Shown in pieces: positions 9,122 to 18,445 of a stretch of DNA of 64,000 nt; positions within the stretch are counted from its first letter, which is position 1; every line of letters starts with the position of its first letter. The notes beneath the pieces were generated by a model that did not search any database, was not told the DNA's origin, and saw nothing but the letters and a program-made list of their open reading frames with translations. Both the position numbers and the translations under genes were made by a program. This stretch comes from Anaerolineae bacterium. GTDB taxonomy: Bacteria > Chloroflexota > Anaerolineae > Anaerolineales > E44-bin32. The stretch covers positions 33,466-97,465 of the forward strand of contig DUEZ01000079.1 of NCBI GenBank assembly GCA_011174825.1, read 5' to 3'.

Positions 9122-9433
9122 TTATCCTCGCAGGCTTGAAAGTGTTTTGACATCGAGCGTTCCCAGTTGTCGTTGGACTTGTACTGCGAGCGCCATGCCG
9201 ACAACAGCAACAATGGTGTCGGCGACGATCACTGTAATGGCTAAACTTTGGCTGAGGTTTATGTGCGCGCTTAAATTGCCGGCGATGATTAACCCCAGTA
9301 CTGCTGCCTTTACTAAAATCTGCAGGACGATCACAATTTTGATTAAATTACGGACGGCCAGAAGACCATAAAGGCCGACGCCCAACAATCCAAAAACGCC
9401 GATCAAACACAGGTTCAACAAAGAAGAGGTCAT
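9122..9433 (-). CDS. NuoK/MrpC-like membrane subunit
   Basis: A 103-residue protein with three membrane helices. It matches the NuoK/MnhC pattern: GLYGLLAVRNLIKIVIVLQI in helix 1-2, and SLAITVIVADTIVAVVGMALAV in helix 3, given here as LAITVIVADTIVAVVGMAL. The conserved glutamate of helix 2 in NuoK is not obvious here. The buried acid in this copy may be the aspartate of VADTIVAVVG. It sits between NuoJ-like and NuoL-like genes in the order seen in Mrp and Mbh operons. It is expected to form part of the ion path next to the antiporter subunits. Confidence 0.85.
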   Translation of the reverse strand: MTSSLLNLCLIGVFGLLGVGLYGLLAVRNLIKIVIVLQILVKAAVLGLIIAGNLSAHINLSQSLAITVIVADTIVAVVGMALAVQVQRQLGTLDVKTLSSLRG

Positions 9434-9460
9434 CGTGGTTCCTTTTCCTGAAACAGACCG

Positions 9461-10054
9461 TCAGGTTGTTTGAGCAGGAATCTCATCGTAACTCTCCACG
9501 GCTTCTGCACTTTGGCGTTCGAGGGCACGTAGATCGCGTTCGCGTTCTGCGGCAACCTCTTCCACCATAGGCTGGCTGAGCGGTGCTTTTACCTCAGCCA
9601 ATATGCCTAGTAGGCCAAGAACTCCGGAAAATATCAGCACGACTTGAACGATCACATCGAGACCGCGTTGATTCCAAAAAACTGATACAACGTCAGGGTC
9701 TGAAGCAATCGGATCTATGGCTTCCACGGGCAGCACATACCAAATAAGAAGCGCCGTTGAGAGCAAAACAAGAGCCCAAGGGAGGGCTCTAGGTAAAAGT
9801 GGTTTCTCGTCGAACACTTCCGCACCGGCGATGCTGATGGCAAATACGAAGAGGACCGTAACCAATCCTGCTCCTACGCTTAGCTCAATCACCGCGACTT
9901 GGTGTGCACCTAATTTGTAGAAGAGGATGGATAACGCAGCGCTGACCACCGCTAACCAAAGAGCGGATCGTATTAGGCTTCTTGTTCGGATCGCTTGAAT
10001 AGCCGCGAGAAGGGCCGCGATGATAGGAAATGCGTAGATCAGTGATTCAGGCAT
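9461..10054 (-). CDS. MbhD/MbhE- or NuoJ-like membrane subunit
   Basis: A 197-residue membrane protein and probably the first gene of the hydrogenase operon. The first half has the MbhD (DUF4040) pattern, including ALWLAVVSAALSILFYKLGA and VAVIELSVGAGLVTVLFVFA with its buried Glu. The second half (WNQRGLDVIVQVVLIFSGVL) resembles MbhE/MrpB pieces. The protein thus looks like a D-E fusion or a NuoJ equivalent. A charged 40-residue tail follows the last helix. I chose the ATG at 10054 because GGAG lies 8 bases upstream. The frame is open 10 codons further up. Confidence 0.75.
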   Translation of the reverse strand: MPESLIYAFPIIAALLAAIQAIRTRSLIRSALWLAVVSAALSILFYKLGAHQVAVIELSVGAGLVTVLFVFAISIAGAEVFDEKPLLPRALPWALVLLSTALLIWYVLPVEAIDPIASDPDVVSVFWNQRGLDVIVQVVLIFSGVLGLLGILAEVKAPLSQPMVEEVAAERERDLRALERQSAEAVESYDEIPAQTT

Positions 10055-10100
10055 AACATGCTCCGTAGGGATCAATGTCCTCACAGAAGACCAAAGAGGA

Positions 10101-10135
10101 CGCAGCAGCCTGAATGATTTCTACTGGCTGCTGCG
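10101..10135 (-). terminator. Strong hairpin between pentapeptide gene and hydrogenase operon
   Basis: The arms CGCAGCAGCC and GGCTGCTGCG pair perfectly over 10 bases with a 15-base loop. On the minus strand the hairpin follows the pentapeptide-repeat gene and precedes the first hydrogenase gene by about 47 bases. It is followed by only a mildly T-rich stretch. It could terminate upstream transcription or lie in the hydrogenase leader RNA. Confidence 0.5.
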
Positions 10136-10203
10136 TATCGGTCTTCTTCATGATCCCACCTGCAATGCGAGAGGATTGACTGAGCATAGTTAAGGATCTA
10201 ATC

Positions 10204-11391
10204 TTAAGCATCCATGTCGAAATCGACGATACTTTGCAAATCGACCGAAACCATGCTCGGGAAAACCTCGCTCCATACAAGCGGCAAATGCTCCCGCACC
10301 CAAGCTTGGCCAAGCTCATACTGATCCACCGAGATCGCATAGAAATCAGCCATTGCTTGGGGATCGCTGGTGTTTACGTGTAGGAAGCCAGCATCCGCCA
10401 GATCGCCAGCTAGGTTGAGACGGCCATCGTAACGGGTGCCATCAGGCATTGTTGCGCAGCGTAATCTGTTTGCCTGAGCGAGTTGCTCATCGGTTAGGTC
10501 AAGCACACCCTGCAAATTTACTTTCGCCATGTTGGCTTCATGCAAGTTTGCATTAGCAAGTTGTGCCCCTCGTAAGTTCACCTTATGTAAGCGTGCCCCT
10601 TGGAGGTTCGCATTGCTCAGATCCGCACCTTGCATATGAGCCATGTTCATGTCGGCTCTCTGCAGGTCAGCACCGCTTAGATCAGCCCCTTCTAGCTTTA
10701 CGTAGCGTAGATAGACCCACTTGAGTGAACCATCAGTGAGACAGCCACGATCTCTCAGTTCATCAACTGCTTGCCTCACAATGAAGGGTTTTGAACTACG
10801 AAGTTTCCGAATGAGCTGTACGTTTGTGAATGTGTTCATCTTGGTACTCCTTTCCTCGGTTCGGATTCCCTGAAGGCTCTCCGAGCCAAGGTAGAAATTT
10901 GCCATCGCTTCTTCATCTTCGATATCGATCTGACCCGTACGGGCAAACTCGAGGTCTCCGAACAGGTTAAACCTGCCATCGTATAGCGAACCATCTGGCA
11001 TAATGGCGCCCCAGAGACTCTTTGTAGAAGCGAGTTGTTCCTTGGTCACATTACGTGCGGATTGCAGATTTACTCTAAAGAGATTCGCATCCTTCAGGCT
11101 GGTGCCACTCAGATCTGCTCCATAGAGATTTGCGCTGCTAAGAAGCGAAGCTTCTAAGTTTGCTTTGCTGAGGTTGGCTAATTGAAGATGAGCCATTCGT
11201 AAATCTGCTTTCGATAGGTTGGCTTCGTAGAGATCTGCTCCTTGAAGATGGGTATGTTTAAGGTCAATACCTTGCAGGGTTCCATTTTCGAGCCAACCGT
11301 GCGCTCGCAGCTCCTCGATAGCATGGACGACGGTCTTGTTATCTGGGCTGCGAAGCTTTCTGATCAGCTGTAACTCTCTATTTGCCGACAT
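10204..11391 (-). CDS. Pentapeptide-repeat protein with two fused repeat units
   Basis: A 395-residue protein built of two homologous halves (about residues 1-175 and 185-350). Each half starts with the same helical segment (QLIRKLRS, then EELRAHGW or DELRDRGC). Each continues with A(D/N)LxxA(D/N)L-type pentapeptide repeats that should fold as a right-handed beta-helix, and ends with a related motif (MPDGSLYDGRFNLFGDL versus MPDGTRYDGRLNLAGDL). The second half opens at Met185 (base 10839), which still has an AGGAAAGGAG ribosome site in front of it. The gene thus looks like two neighbouring genes joined in frame. There is no membrane or secretion signal. The function of such cytoplasmic repeat proteins is not predictable from sequence. 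An unrelated 45-residue tail closes the protein. Confidence 0.85.
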   Translation of the reverse strand: MSANRELQLIRKLRSPDNKTVVHAIEELRAHGWLENGTLQGIDLKHTHLQGADLYEANLSKADLRMAHLQLANLSKANLEASLLSSANLYGADLSGTSLKDANLFRVNLQSARNVTKEQLASTKSLWGAIMPDGSLYDGRFNLFGDLEFARTGQIDIEDEEAMANFYLGSESLQGIRTEERSTKMNTFTNVQLIRKLRSSKPFIVRQAVDELRDRGCLTDGSLKWVYLRYVKLEGADLSGADLQRADMNMAHMQGADLSNANLQGARLHKVNLRGAQLANANLHEANMAKVNLQGVLDLTDEQLAQANRLRCATMPDGTRYDGRLNLAGDLADAGFLHVNTSDPQAMADFYAISVDQYELGQAWVREHLPLVWSEVFPSMVSVDLQSIVDFDMDA

Positions 11392-11535
11392 CGTTGCCTC
11401 CTTCTTTCGATTGCATTCTATGAAGCGAGGGTAACAAACCTCGTCGCGTCAAGGTAACAAGGCGGTAACAGTTTTGGTGAATTTCAGAACAAAACGGGGG
11501 AAAAGATTGAATAGGTGATTGGAGGACTTATGGTC

Positions 11536-12228
11536 TTATGAGGAATCGGAATCCTGTGTCGAGAGGGAGTAACCGACACCAGTGATGGTGATCAAATAAG
11601 CTGGCTCGGAAGGGCAAGCCTCAATTTTTTGGCGGAGGCGATAGACAAGTTGTTTGAGCATCGCCCGGTCACCACCCGAAGGTCCCCATACCGTGTCGAT
11701 GAGATTGTCAGCCGTAAGTACTTGTCCCCGATTTAACATGAGAACTTCCAATAGCCGGCATTCAAGACCTGTGAGATGGGCAATCTGCTGACCTTTACAG
11801 CAGACTTCCTTACGGGTAATGTCCAGTGTCAGATCACCGACCTCTAGAGGTGCGGGGGTCACAGGATGGGCTTTGGCACGCCGTAACAAGGCTTCCGATC
11901 GAGCGACCAATTGCCGGGGGCTGAACGGTTTCACAATATAGTCATCCGCACCGAGTTCGAGCCCTTTCACGACATCATCCTCTTCTCCTCGAACGCTTAG
12001 AATGATGATGGGCGTATCAGCTTGATCCCGAATCCTCTGGCATACTTTCAATCCATCGATTTTAGGTAGGTTTAAATCAAGGATGATAAGATCAGGTGAT
12101 TCCTCTTTCCATCGATCAAGCGCCGCCTGGCCATCGTGGGCCAAGAACACTTCGAAACCTGCACGACGCATGGTAAAAGATACAACATCAGCCAAGGCAA
12201 GATCATCGTCCACGATTAGAGCTTTCAT
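11536..12228 (-). CDS. Response regulator, OmpR/PhoB family
   Basis: A 230-residue regulator. The receiver domain (about 1-118) has the acidic pair DDD near residue 8, the phospho-acceptor Asp in LIILDLNLP near residue 52, and the conserved Lys in [10 protein letters not shown] winged-helix DNA-binding domain follows (about 130-225; [38 protein letters not shown]). Its start overlaps the histidine-kinase stop by 4 bases, so the pair is co-translated. Targets are unknown. The closest loci are the hydrogenase and Hdr operons, but nothing in the sequence links them. Confidence 0.93.
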   Translation of the reverse strand: MKALIVDDDLALADVVSFTMRRAGFEVFLAHDGQAALDRWKEESPDLIILDLNLPKIDGLKVCQRIRDQADTPIIILSVRGEEDDVVKGLELGADDYIVKPFSPRQLVARSEALLRRAKAHPVTPAPLEVGDLTLDITRKEVCCKGQQIAHLTGLECRLLEVLMLNRGQVLTADNLIDTVWGPSGGDRAMLKQLVYRLRQKIEACPSEPAYLITITGVGYSLSTQDSDSS

Positions 12229-14321
12229 CCGCTCCCTCCATCTAGAGGTATTGTGAACCAGAAGATGGAACCGCCCCCTAGGCGTTCCTTCACACCCACC
12301 TCACCACCATGTTCTTCGACGATGGCTTTCACAACAGATAGACCCAGACCAATCCCGTACTGCGTATCATCCTGAGTATCCAGCCGCACAAAACGACTGA
12401 ATAGGTTCTCGCGTTCTCCTGCCGGGATGCCTGGTCCGTGATCAGCTACAGTTACGTGCAATTGGTGATCATCAACCATTTCTAGGGTAACATCGATGGT
12501 TTTACCAAGAGGGCTGTATTTACTGGCGTTGGATAATAGGTTAACGAGAACTTGTGTGAGACGTGTTGGGTCGGCGTTGATTCTTGGAAGCCGTTTGGGC
12601 TGGTTCAGGGAAAGATCTTGTTGGCGACGGTCTAACAGTGGTTTCATTACACGGACAGCTTCGAGGAGGATCTCATTCACATCGGTTAAGCGCCGTCGGA
12701 TGCGGAAGCGTCCTGCCTCGATACTCAGGCTTTCGAGCAAATTATCGATTAACGTCTGCAGTCCGGAGACACTCATGTGGACCGAATTAAGCAACTTGCC
12801 AATCTCTGCTTGAGAGAGATCCTCAAGCTCATCAAGGAGAAGTTCGACCGAGGCATTCAAAGCGGAGAGGGGAGTGCGGAATTCATGGGATATGTGAGCC
12901 AGGAAATAGGAGCGAAGGTTCTGGATCGCTTCTTCCTCAGTAACATCATGTAATACCAGCGCCAATTCCTCCTCACCTCCTGGAGTCGAGATCCTGGTAA
13001 CTGTGATTGATAGGGTGATTGGATGTTGATGCCGCGTGAGCACGTTGACCTGTTGTTTACTTCCAGGCTCGGGTAGGTGGTCTGTGAAACCCCCTTCGTT
13101 TTCGGCGAGTGGAAAAACCTGATTAATGGTCGTATCTAGGACTTCATCTCGTCGCCATCCTGTAATACGTTCTGCCCCTTGACTGAAAGAAGTGATGTGT
13201 CCTTGTGTGTTGATTGTGACGATACCTTCGAGAATGGATTCAATAAGCGTCTCGGACCAGGCTTTCTCCTGTGATAAATCATGAAGGATGCGTTGCGTAT
13301 TGGTACGGCTCTCCTCGAGCGCTCGAGCCAATGTGGCGATCTCGATCGGATCCTCGGGGGAGGGGATCGGTGTAGAGAAATCCCCTTGGCTGATCTTGTG
13401 TGCCGCTTCCGTCAGCTGATTAAGAGGTGCGGTCAATCGCCGGGCAAATAGCAGACCGAGAATAGAAACGACAGCCACAATGAGTAAAGTGCTGATGTTT
13501 AGCGTTAGCAGAGCACGGTGTTGAGCGGCGACAACACTGTCCACTGACAAGGCGACTTCTCCAAGGGCGATGACTTCACCCAGCATATCTTCTACAGGCA
13601 GTAATGCGGTAAAGAACCGACTCCCTTGGAGCGTTAACTGTGTTTCCTCGATGGTTGCGTTGGCTATCGCTCGTCGAACGGCTTCTTGATCAAGGTTTTG
13701 AGGTGAACCGGAGATACTGCTGACGACCCGCTTTCCGCCAAGGATCAGGCTTTGGCTGAATCCGGTTTGGGCTGCCAGTTGACCCGTGAAAGATATATCA
13801 AAATAGTTGCCAACGGTAACATAGCCTAACACTTCAGCGGAACTTTCTTCTTGCACAGCCATCCCCGCGATGAGACCCAATGTATCTTCTGGATAAGGTA
13901 AAACGTGGAAGGTAAAACGAGGAGATATGGGTGGATCCGCCCACGGGCAGGAGGTGTAGTCACCAATGATATGCTGCCCCGTGTTGTCGCAGAGGATGAG
14001 AATGTCAAGATCGACACTGGCTTGATAGGCCTGGACATAGTCCGTCAGTGCGGATGTGTCTTCCTCACGTAGTAATTTCTTCAGGGTGGGGCGTTGGGAG
14101 GTTAGAGCTGCCAAATTAATCAGACGGGTTTTCTCAGCATCGAGCAAAGTTTGGGTGATGCGAGCGCCATCTTCCAACCGTGCCCATGCTTCTCGTTCCA
14201 GCTCACCGCTGATGACCCAATAAGCAGGAACACCAGCTGCGATCGTTGTAACGATGATCGCAGCCACGAATCCGAGGATCAAGCGGGATGAGAGGCTGCG
14301 GGTTAGGGTTTGATAGGCCAT
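12225..14321 (-). CDS. Sensor histidine kinase (extracytoplasmic sensor, HAMP, PAS, HisKA, HATPase)
   Basis: A 698-residue membrane kinase. Order of domains: transmembrane helix about 14-36; a 240-residue extracytoplasmic sensor domain, probably of Cache type; a second helix about 285-308; HAMP ([20 protein letters not shown]); a coiled link; PAS about 360-480; HisKA with the phosphorylated His in [16 protein letters not shown]; and HATPase with [18 protein letters not shown] and [18 protein letters not shown]. It overlaps the response regulator by 4 bases. I chose the ATG at 14321, just before a typical membrane N-terminus. The open frame extends 40 codons further with a poor match. The ligand is unknown. 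Confidence 0.92.
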   Translation of the reverse strand: MAYQTLTRSLSSRLILGFVAAIIVTTIAAGVPAYWVISGELEREAWARLEDGARITQTLLDAEKTRLINLAALTSQRPTLKKLLREEDTSALTDYVQAYQASVDLDILILCDNTGQHIIGDYTSCPWADPPISPRFTFHVLPYPEDTLGLIAGMAVQEESSAEVLGYVTVGNYFDISFTGQLAAQTGFSQSLILGGKRVVSSISGSPQNLDQEAVRRAIANATIEETQLTLQGSRFFTALLPVEDMLGEVIALGEVALSVDSVVAAQHRALLTLNISTLLIVAVVSILGLLFARRLTAPLNQLTEAAHKISQGDFSTPIPSPEDPIEIATLARALEESRTNTQRILHDLSQEKAWSETLIESILEGIVTINTQGHITSFSQGAERITGWRRDEVLDTTINQVFPLAENEGGFTDHLPEPGSKQQVNVLTRHQHPITLSITVTRISTPGGEEELALVLHDVTEEEAIQNLRSYFLAHISHEFRTPLSALNASVELLLDELEDLSQAEIGKLLNSVHMSVSGLQTLIDNLLESLSIEAGRFRIRRRLTDVNEILLEAVRVMKPLLDRRQQDLSLNQPKRLPRINADPTRLTQVLVNLLSNASKYSPLGKTIDVTLEMVDDHQLHVTVADHGPGIPAGERENLFSRFVRLDTQDDTQYGIGLGLSVVKAIVEEHGGEVGVKERLGGGSIFWFTIPLDGGSG

Positions 14322-14477
14322 AGGTATGTTTATTAAAGGTAAAGGTTGGAGCGAAGTGCAATGAACGACTTCATTAAGATAGACTTTTCTATAAGCGATT
14401 CTACCTCGCATATACCGTAAAAAGCGAATGCATGAGGACATCCTCGATCATCAAAGATGTTCATTCGAACAGAGAAG

Positions 14478-14505
14478 ATGCCACCCATTGAGTAGAGTGG
14501 CATCG
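14478..14505 (-). terminator. Hairpin downstream of the Hdr/DsrE operon
   Basis: The arms GATGCCAC and GTGGCATC pair perfectly around a 12-base loop. The hairpin is 40 bases past the DsrE-like stop, and on the minus strand a pyrimidine-rich run (TTCTCTGTTC) follows. It is a plausible terminator separating the operon from the histidine kinase. Confidence 0.5.
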
Positions 14506-14544
14506 TAGAGGACGTCTGAAGGATGTTGCGTTCGATATCTTGTG

Positions 14545-14913
14545 TTAGAAAGTAAGGGTGATACCCGCCCCTTGTGCATCGAGCAAGAAGGAAGGCGCGT
14601 TCAAGATTTCAATCCTTTCGTCTCTCAGGTCCTCTTTTTTGATATCTTTAGCCTCGAGTGCTAATTCGCAAAGGATGATTCTTCCGCCCTCATCCAAGAT
14701 CGTATTGAAAAGCTCTATCGGATCGGGTAAACCTTTCTTCCCCTGGAACTTCTCCAACTCGCCTTTCAGAAGGACACTAGCTCCTCCCGGGCAGAAGAAG
14801 AGGATGACATCTTCCCCGATTCCCACACCAGACGCGCCCATAATAAATGTGGGCATTACGCCCGCAGTGTCACTATTGCAGACAACCACCATCGGACCAT
14901 TGTTTTCGCTCAT
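14545..14913 (-). CDS. DsrE/DsrF-like (DrsE_2) protein
   Basis: A 122-residue protein of the DsrE-like fold: VVVCNSDTAGVMPTFIMGASG at the N-terminus (beta strand and helix), DVILFFCPGGASVLLKG, and GGRIILCELALEAKDIKKEDL. DsrE-type proteins carry or receive persulfide sulfur on a cysteine. Candidates here are the cysteines in FFCPGG and LCELAL. It starts behind an AAAGGAGA ribosome site and is the last gene of the Hdr-like operon that begins with TusA. That supports a role in sulfur relay or as an accessory of the complex. The precise partner is unknown. Confidence 0.78.
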   Translation of the reverse strand: MSENNGPMVVVCNSDTAGVMPTFIMGASGVGIGEDVILFFCPGGASVLLKGELEKFQGKKGLPDPIELFNTILDEGGRIILCELALEAKDIKKEDLRDERIEILNAPSFLLDAQGAGITLTF

Positions 14914-14949
14914 GATTTATCTCCTTTTCTTATAGTGTGTATATTCGTT

Positions 14950-16089
14950 CTAATCAGCTCCAGCAGGAACCATACTGGGAGTTTGCTGTTGTAACGCTGC
15001 TCTTTCCCGAATCCTCTGGAAGTAAATCGCAAAGGGGCGGTAGGCAAGATGGGCCCACTTTCCGAATGGCACCTCTAGTACCAGCATGGGTGTCAGGATA
15101 GCTAAATGGATTACATACGTGTAATAGGTAGCTAACGGCCAACCTGCATAGCGAAATGCGTGGACCAGAATGCCGGTCACCGTTGTCAGGAGCAGCAAAA
15201 TTGGGAAAATCCAATCGCTTAGATGGGAGAAACGGTGCATTTGTTGGACCTTCTTAATCCGACCCCATAAGGCTTGACCTGCGCCATATAAAAGAACGAT
15301 TGTTGCATAGTATCCCAACCATCGTTGTGGATGATACAGTGGGTAAAGGTTATCCGTCTGGAACCAAGGTAAGAAAAGCACAATAATGGTGAACATCAAG
15401 AAGTAGCCGCTCACAAGAAGAATGTGATTGATCCAAGGGCGTCGATCGTCACACTGTGAAAATCTGGCTTGTGTTGCTGCATGGTAAACCAGGTTCCAAG
15501 CTTCCCTGATGTAGATCGACAACGGAATATGGATAATTGGGACCTTACCGATAATCAGGATGTACATTCGTAGGACATTGGAAAGCAGGAAGAAGGAAAG
15601 AAACCCCGCCATGATCCAATCCCCGGTGTGGACGAGATGGATCGGAGCGAAGGTGTTGAGTTCCACCTGTTGAGTTACAACTGGACCATGGAAGAACATG
15701 AACATCAGGACGATAAATGCGCTCACAACAAGGATCGACCCAAGTTCCCAGACCTTCGATGTATAGAAGCGTCGCGCAAGGCCCGTCCAATCGTATTGGC
15801 CCGTTAGCCAACGTCGCAGCGCCATTTGGGCTTCCGCAGGTTCAGCTTCTCGCGGGCAGGTTGCAGAACAATCACCACAGTAGTAACACAACCAAGGATC
15901 TGTGTTCTGAAGTATTCGTTCTTTTAAACCTAATTGCATCAGCCTGATATTGTTGCGCGGAAAAGGTGTCTCATCTGTAGATAGCGGGCAAATAGCAGTG
16001 CAGTTTCCACAATTGAAGCATGCTTCAATGTTTACGTCGCCGTATTCTTGAAGTTCAGATAAGAAGGCGGGGTTTGCGCGCAGATTCAT
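14950..16089 (-). CDS. HdrC-membrane cytochrome fusion (QmoC/HdrE-like)
   Basis: A 379-residue protein in two parts. Residues 1-115 are HdrC-like with two [4Fe-4S] motifs: CFNCGNCTAICP at about 24-35 and CYYCGDCSATCP at about 68-79. Residues 120-360 form a membrane domain of five or so helices resembling NarI/HdrE, with candidate haem-ligand histidines in HLVHTGDW, HAFRY and YVIHL. QmoC has this same fusion and links the soluble Hdr-like flavoproteins to the quinone pool. The start overlaps the winged-helix gene by 4 bases. Quinone reduction or oxidation at the membrane is inferred from the family. Confidence 0.85.
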   Translation of the reverse strand: MNLRANPAFLSELQEYGDVNIEACFNCGNCTAICPLSTDETPFPRNNIRLMQLGLKERILQNTDPWLCYYCGDCSATCPREAEPAEAQMALRRWLTGQYDWTGLARRFYTSKVWELGSILVVSAFIVLMFMFFHGPVVTQQVELNTFAPIHLVHTGDWIMAGFLSFFLLSNVLRMYILIIGKVPIIHIPLSIYIREAWNLVYHAATQARFSQCDDRRPWINHILLVSGYFLMFTIIVLFLPWFQTDNLYPLYHPQRWLGYYATIVLLYGAGQALWGRIKKVQQMHRFSHLSDWIFPILLLLTTVTGILVHAFRYAGWPLATYYTYVIHLAILTPMLVLEVPFGKWAHLAYRPFAIYFQRIRERAALQQQTPSMVPAGAD

Positions 16090-16388
16090 TTCTTCCTTGC
16101 CTCCACTAATTGGTATTGGTAGTATTCTCCACTCATCCCCACTTCCTCGATGAGATCATATTTCTTCATGGCCGTGATATGCCATAGAACTTGATCAGAG
16201 GACAGGTTGGTTGCCTGAGCTAATTCGGGCACAGTCTTTGGTTCAGCGTCTAAGGCTTGACGGATTTGCTTGCGGATCGCTTGTTGCGTCTTTAACTTCT
16301 CCTGAGTTTGAGCTACGGTATCTGCATATTCCTCCCGCAGTTGTTTCAGCAATTGGATCCTCTTCTTTGCAGCGTCTTTGTCATTCAT
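16086..16388 (-). CDS. Winged-helix-like protein inside the Hdr operon
   Basis: A 100-residue protein. An N-terminal coiled-coil stretch (about 5-45, rich in Lys, Gln and Glu) leads into a winged helix: KTVPELAQATNLSSDQVLWHITAMKKYDLIEEVG, quoted here as the two pieces KTVPELAQATNLSSDQVLW and HITAMKKYDLIEEVG. The second piece would be the recognition-helix region. It overlaps both neighbours by 4 bases, between the large HdrA-like gene and the HdrC/E fusion. It is thus made in step with the enzyme complex. It may be an operon-specific regulator or a structural part that reuses the fold; the sequence cannot separate these. Confidence 0.7.
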   Translation of the reverse strand: MNDKDAAKKRIQLLKQLREEYADTVAQTQEKLKTQQAIRKQIRQALDAEPKTVPELAQATNLSSDQVLWHITAMKKYDLIEEVGMSGEYYQYQLVEARKK

Positions 16389-18445
16389 GCTTCAACCTCC
16401 ACGGGGGGTATATCGGCAACAATGGCTTGGATCATGGCCTCATACTGCTTCAACGTCCAACCTTGAAGGTCAATCGCTCGATTGGGGCAGGCACTAACGC
16501 ATGAGCCGCAACCGACGCAGTTTGCCGGCGTCACCACGGCGCGTTGAACCTCTTCACCACCGACCGTAAACGTCTCCAATGTAATCGCGTCTTCATACGC
16601 GCAAACCTCGACACATCTCCCGCTGCCAGTGCAAAGCTCATGATCAACCTTGGCCACGAATGGCTCCAATTCGACCGTGCCTTTTCTTAGCAGAGCTGCG
16701 ACCTTGGCCGTTGCGGCCGATGCTGCCGCACAACTTTCCTGGATGTTCATGGGGCCCTGAGCGGTTCCGGCCAACACAATTCCAGGTACGGCGGTCTCTA
16801 CCGGTCGCAATTTGGGATGGACCTCGAGCAGGAACCGATCTGTGCCTTGGGAGATCTTGAGGAGTTTTATTAAGTCACTGATGGGATTGGGCATCATGCC
16901 CACAGCTAGAACCACCATGTCCGCCGGGACCTCGATTACGTCGCCCCATGTCAGATAGTCCTTTGTTTGGACAAGTAGTGGGCTGTTGTCGTTTTCTGGC
17001 GCTGGCAGGACTTGGGGTGGTTCCTCACCATGGAATCGCAAGAACAGGGCTCGATTCTTGGAGGCTTGGGTGTAATACTCCTCATGACCCCGGCCATAGG
17101 TGCGGATATCTTCATAGATATCGAAGATGTTCATCTCAGGAAAGCGTTCTCTTAGTTCATTTACGATGTGAAGCGTGGCGGTGCAGCAGACGCGGGAACA
17201 GTAATTATTCACAGTTCCATCTGGTTGGGGTTCATGGAGACCATCAATTTGCCTGCTTCCAACGCAGTGGATCAAGGCGATATTACGAACGGGATGCCCG
17301 TTCCAGCTTAACCTTTCGCCTTCGGGGTATAGAGCTAGCATACGAATAAACTGAGGTAGTGTCACCACTTCCGGATACTCACCATATCCGTACTCGCCAT
17401 GACGCGGCTCATATGGTGTGAACCCAGTCGCAACGACGATGGCGCCAACAGTTATCTCTATCTTCTCGGGTTTATTCTCCAGTTTGATCGTCTTTCCATC
17501 GACTTCAATTTCCAAACAATCATCCTGACAATGGTTCCAATCAACTGCGGGTGTTGAAGGGAAGCAGCCTGGATAAGGACGGAAAATCGCTTTCCGTTTG
17601 GTCAGCCCATAGTTGTATTCATCGGGTACTTCAATTGTGCACGCTTCCATAGCGGCATCGGCGATTTCCTCACTCACCCCGCGAGATTGTTGGGTAATTT
17701 GTATTTGATAATCACCAACGTACCCTCGCACGCCAGTGACTTCTGCGTAGGTGTAAACGCTGATGTTGGGATCATTGAGCACTTTCTCGATCAAGGGATG
17801 AAGGATGTCACGGGCATTTTCCCCGGTGGGAAAGACTGACTCAAGTTGGGCTGCGCGACCACCCAGGAATGGGGATCGTTCAACCAGAGTCACCTTCAGA
17901 CCTATACGAGAGATGTCGCATGCTGTGCGTAAGCCAGCTACCCCACCACCGATCACCAGTACATGTCCCTCGGCTTTCAACCGAATGGGTTCTAGCGGCA
18001 TAAGAAGCCGGGCTTTGGCGAGGCCGGCTGACATGAGACGAATCGCCTTCTCGGTCGCATCGTCGTGATCGTGGTGAACCCAGCTATCCTGTTCACGTAA
18101 ACCGACATGATGATAGAAGTATGGATTTAGCCCCGCGCGAGCTACGGTGTGACGGAAGGTCTGCTCGTGAAGCGAAGGCGCACACGCTCCGATGATCACG
18201 CGATTGACGCCATGTTCACGGATGTCCTCTTCGATCATCGCCTGGCCAGCATCAGAGCACATCGACATATCCGTTCGCGAAACGACCACATTCGGCAATT
18301 TATTGAGTACTTTGGCGACATGCTCACAATCGACGACATCACTGATGTTACCGCCGCAATAGCAGGTGTAGGCGCCGATTCGAACCTCATCGGATTGAGG
18401 TGAATCGCCGTTTTTTTCTTCTTTGGGGTTCTGTGTGTCAGGCAT
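16385..18445 (-). CDS. HdrA-like FAD/iron-sulfur protein (QmoB/HdrA family)
   Basis: A 686-residue flavoprotein. The N-terminal HdrA domain starts with a cysteine site (IGAYTCYCGGNISD) and continues to GACAPSLHEQTFR. The FAD-binding fold follows (VLVIGGGVAGLRTACDISR at about 165-183, then VERSPFLGG). Later come CVGSRQID and CSRVCCTATLHIVNELRERF, and the C-terminal domain has two ferredoxin motifs (CTGSGRCVEVC and CVGCGSCVSACP). HdrA is the electron-bifurcating flavin subunit of heterodisulfide reductases. In Qmo-type complexes its relatives pass electrons to the quinone pool. The start overlaps the shorter HdrA-like gene by 8 bases. QmoB proper ends in an MvhD-like domain; here that domain is a separate gene upstream. 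Confidence 0.88.
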   Translation of the reverse strand: MPDTQNPKEEKNGDSPQSDEVRIGAYTCYCGGNISDVVDCEHVAKVLNKLPNVVVSRTDMSMCSDAGQAMIEEDIREHGVNRVIIGACAPSLHEQTFRHTVARAGLNPYFYHHVGLREQDSWVHHDHDDATEKAIRLMSAGLAKARLLMPLEPIRLKAEGHVLVIGGGVAGLRTACDISRIGLKVTLVERSPFLGGRAAQLESVFPTGENARDILHPLIEKVLNDPNISVYTYAEVTGVRGYVGDYQIQITQQSRGVSEEIADAAMEACTIEVPDEYNYGLTKRKAIFRPYPGCFPSTPAVDWNHCQDDCLEIEVDGKTIKLENKPEKIEITVGAIVVATGFTPYEPRHGEYGYGEYPEVVTLPQFIRMLALYPEGERLSWNGHPVRNIALIHCVGSRQIDGLHEPQPDGTVNNYCSRVCCTATLHIVNELRERFPEMNIFDIYEDIRTYGRGHEEYYTQASKNRALFLRFHGEEPPQVLPAPENDNSPLLVQTKDYLTWGDVIEVPADMVVLAVGMMPNPISDLIKLLKISQGTDRFLLEVHPKLRPVETAVPGIVLAGTAQGPMNIQESCAAASAATAKVAALLRKGTVELEPFVAKVDHELCTGSGRCVEVCAYEDAITLETFTVGGEEVQRAVVTPANCVGCGSCVSACPNRAIDLQGWTLKQYEAMIQAIVADIPPVEVEA

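Noticed and set aside
2381..10054. Calling the operon respiratory complex I (Nuo)
   Set aside because: The large subunit retains both nickel-binding CxxC pairs and a processed tail, the small subunit has SGSCNGCDIE, and a hydrogenase maturation protease is in the operon.
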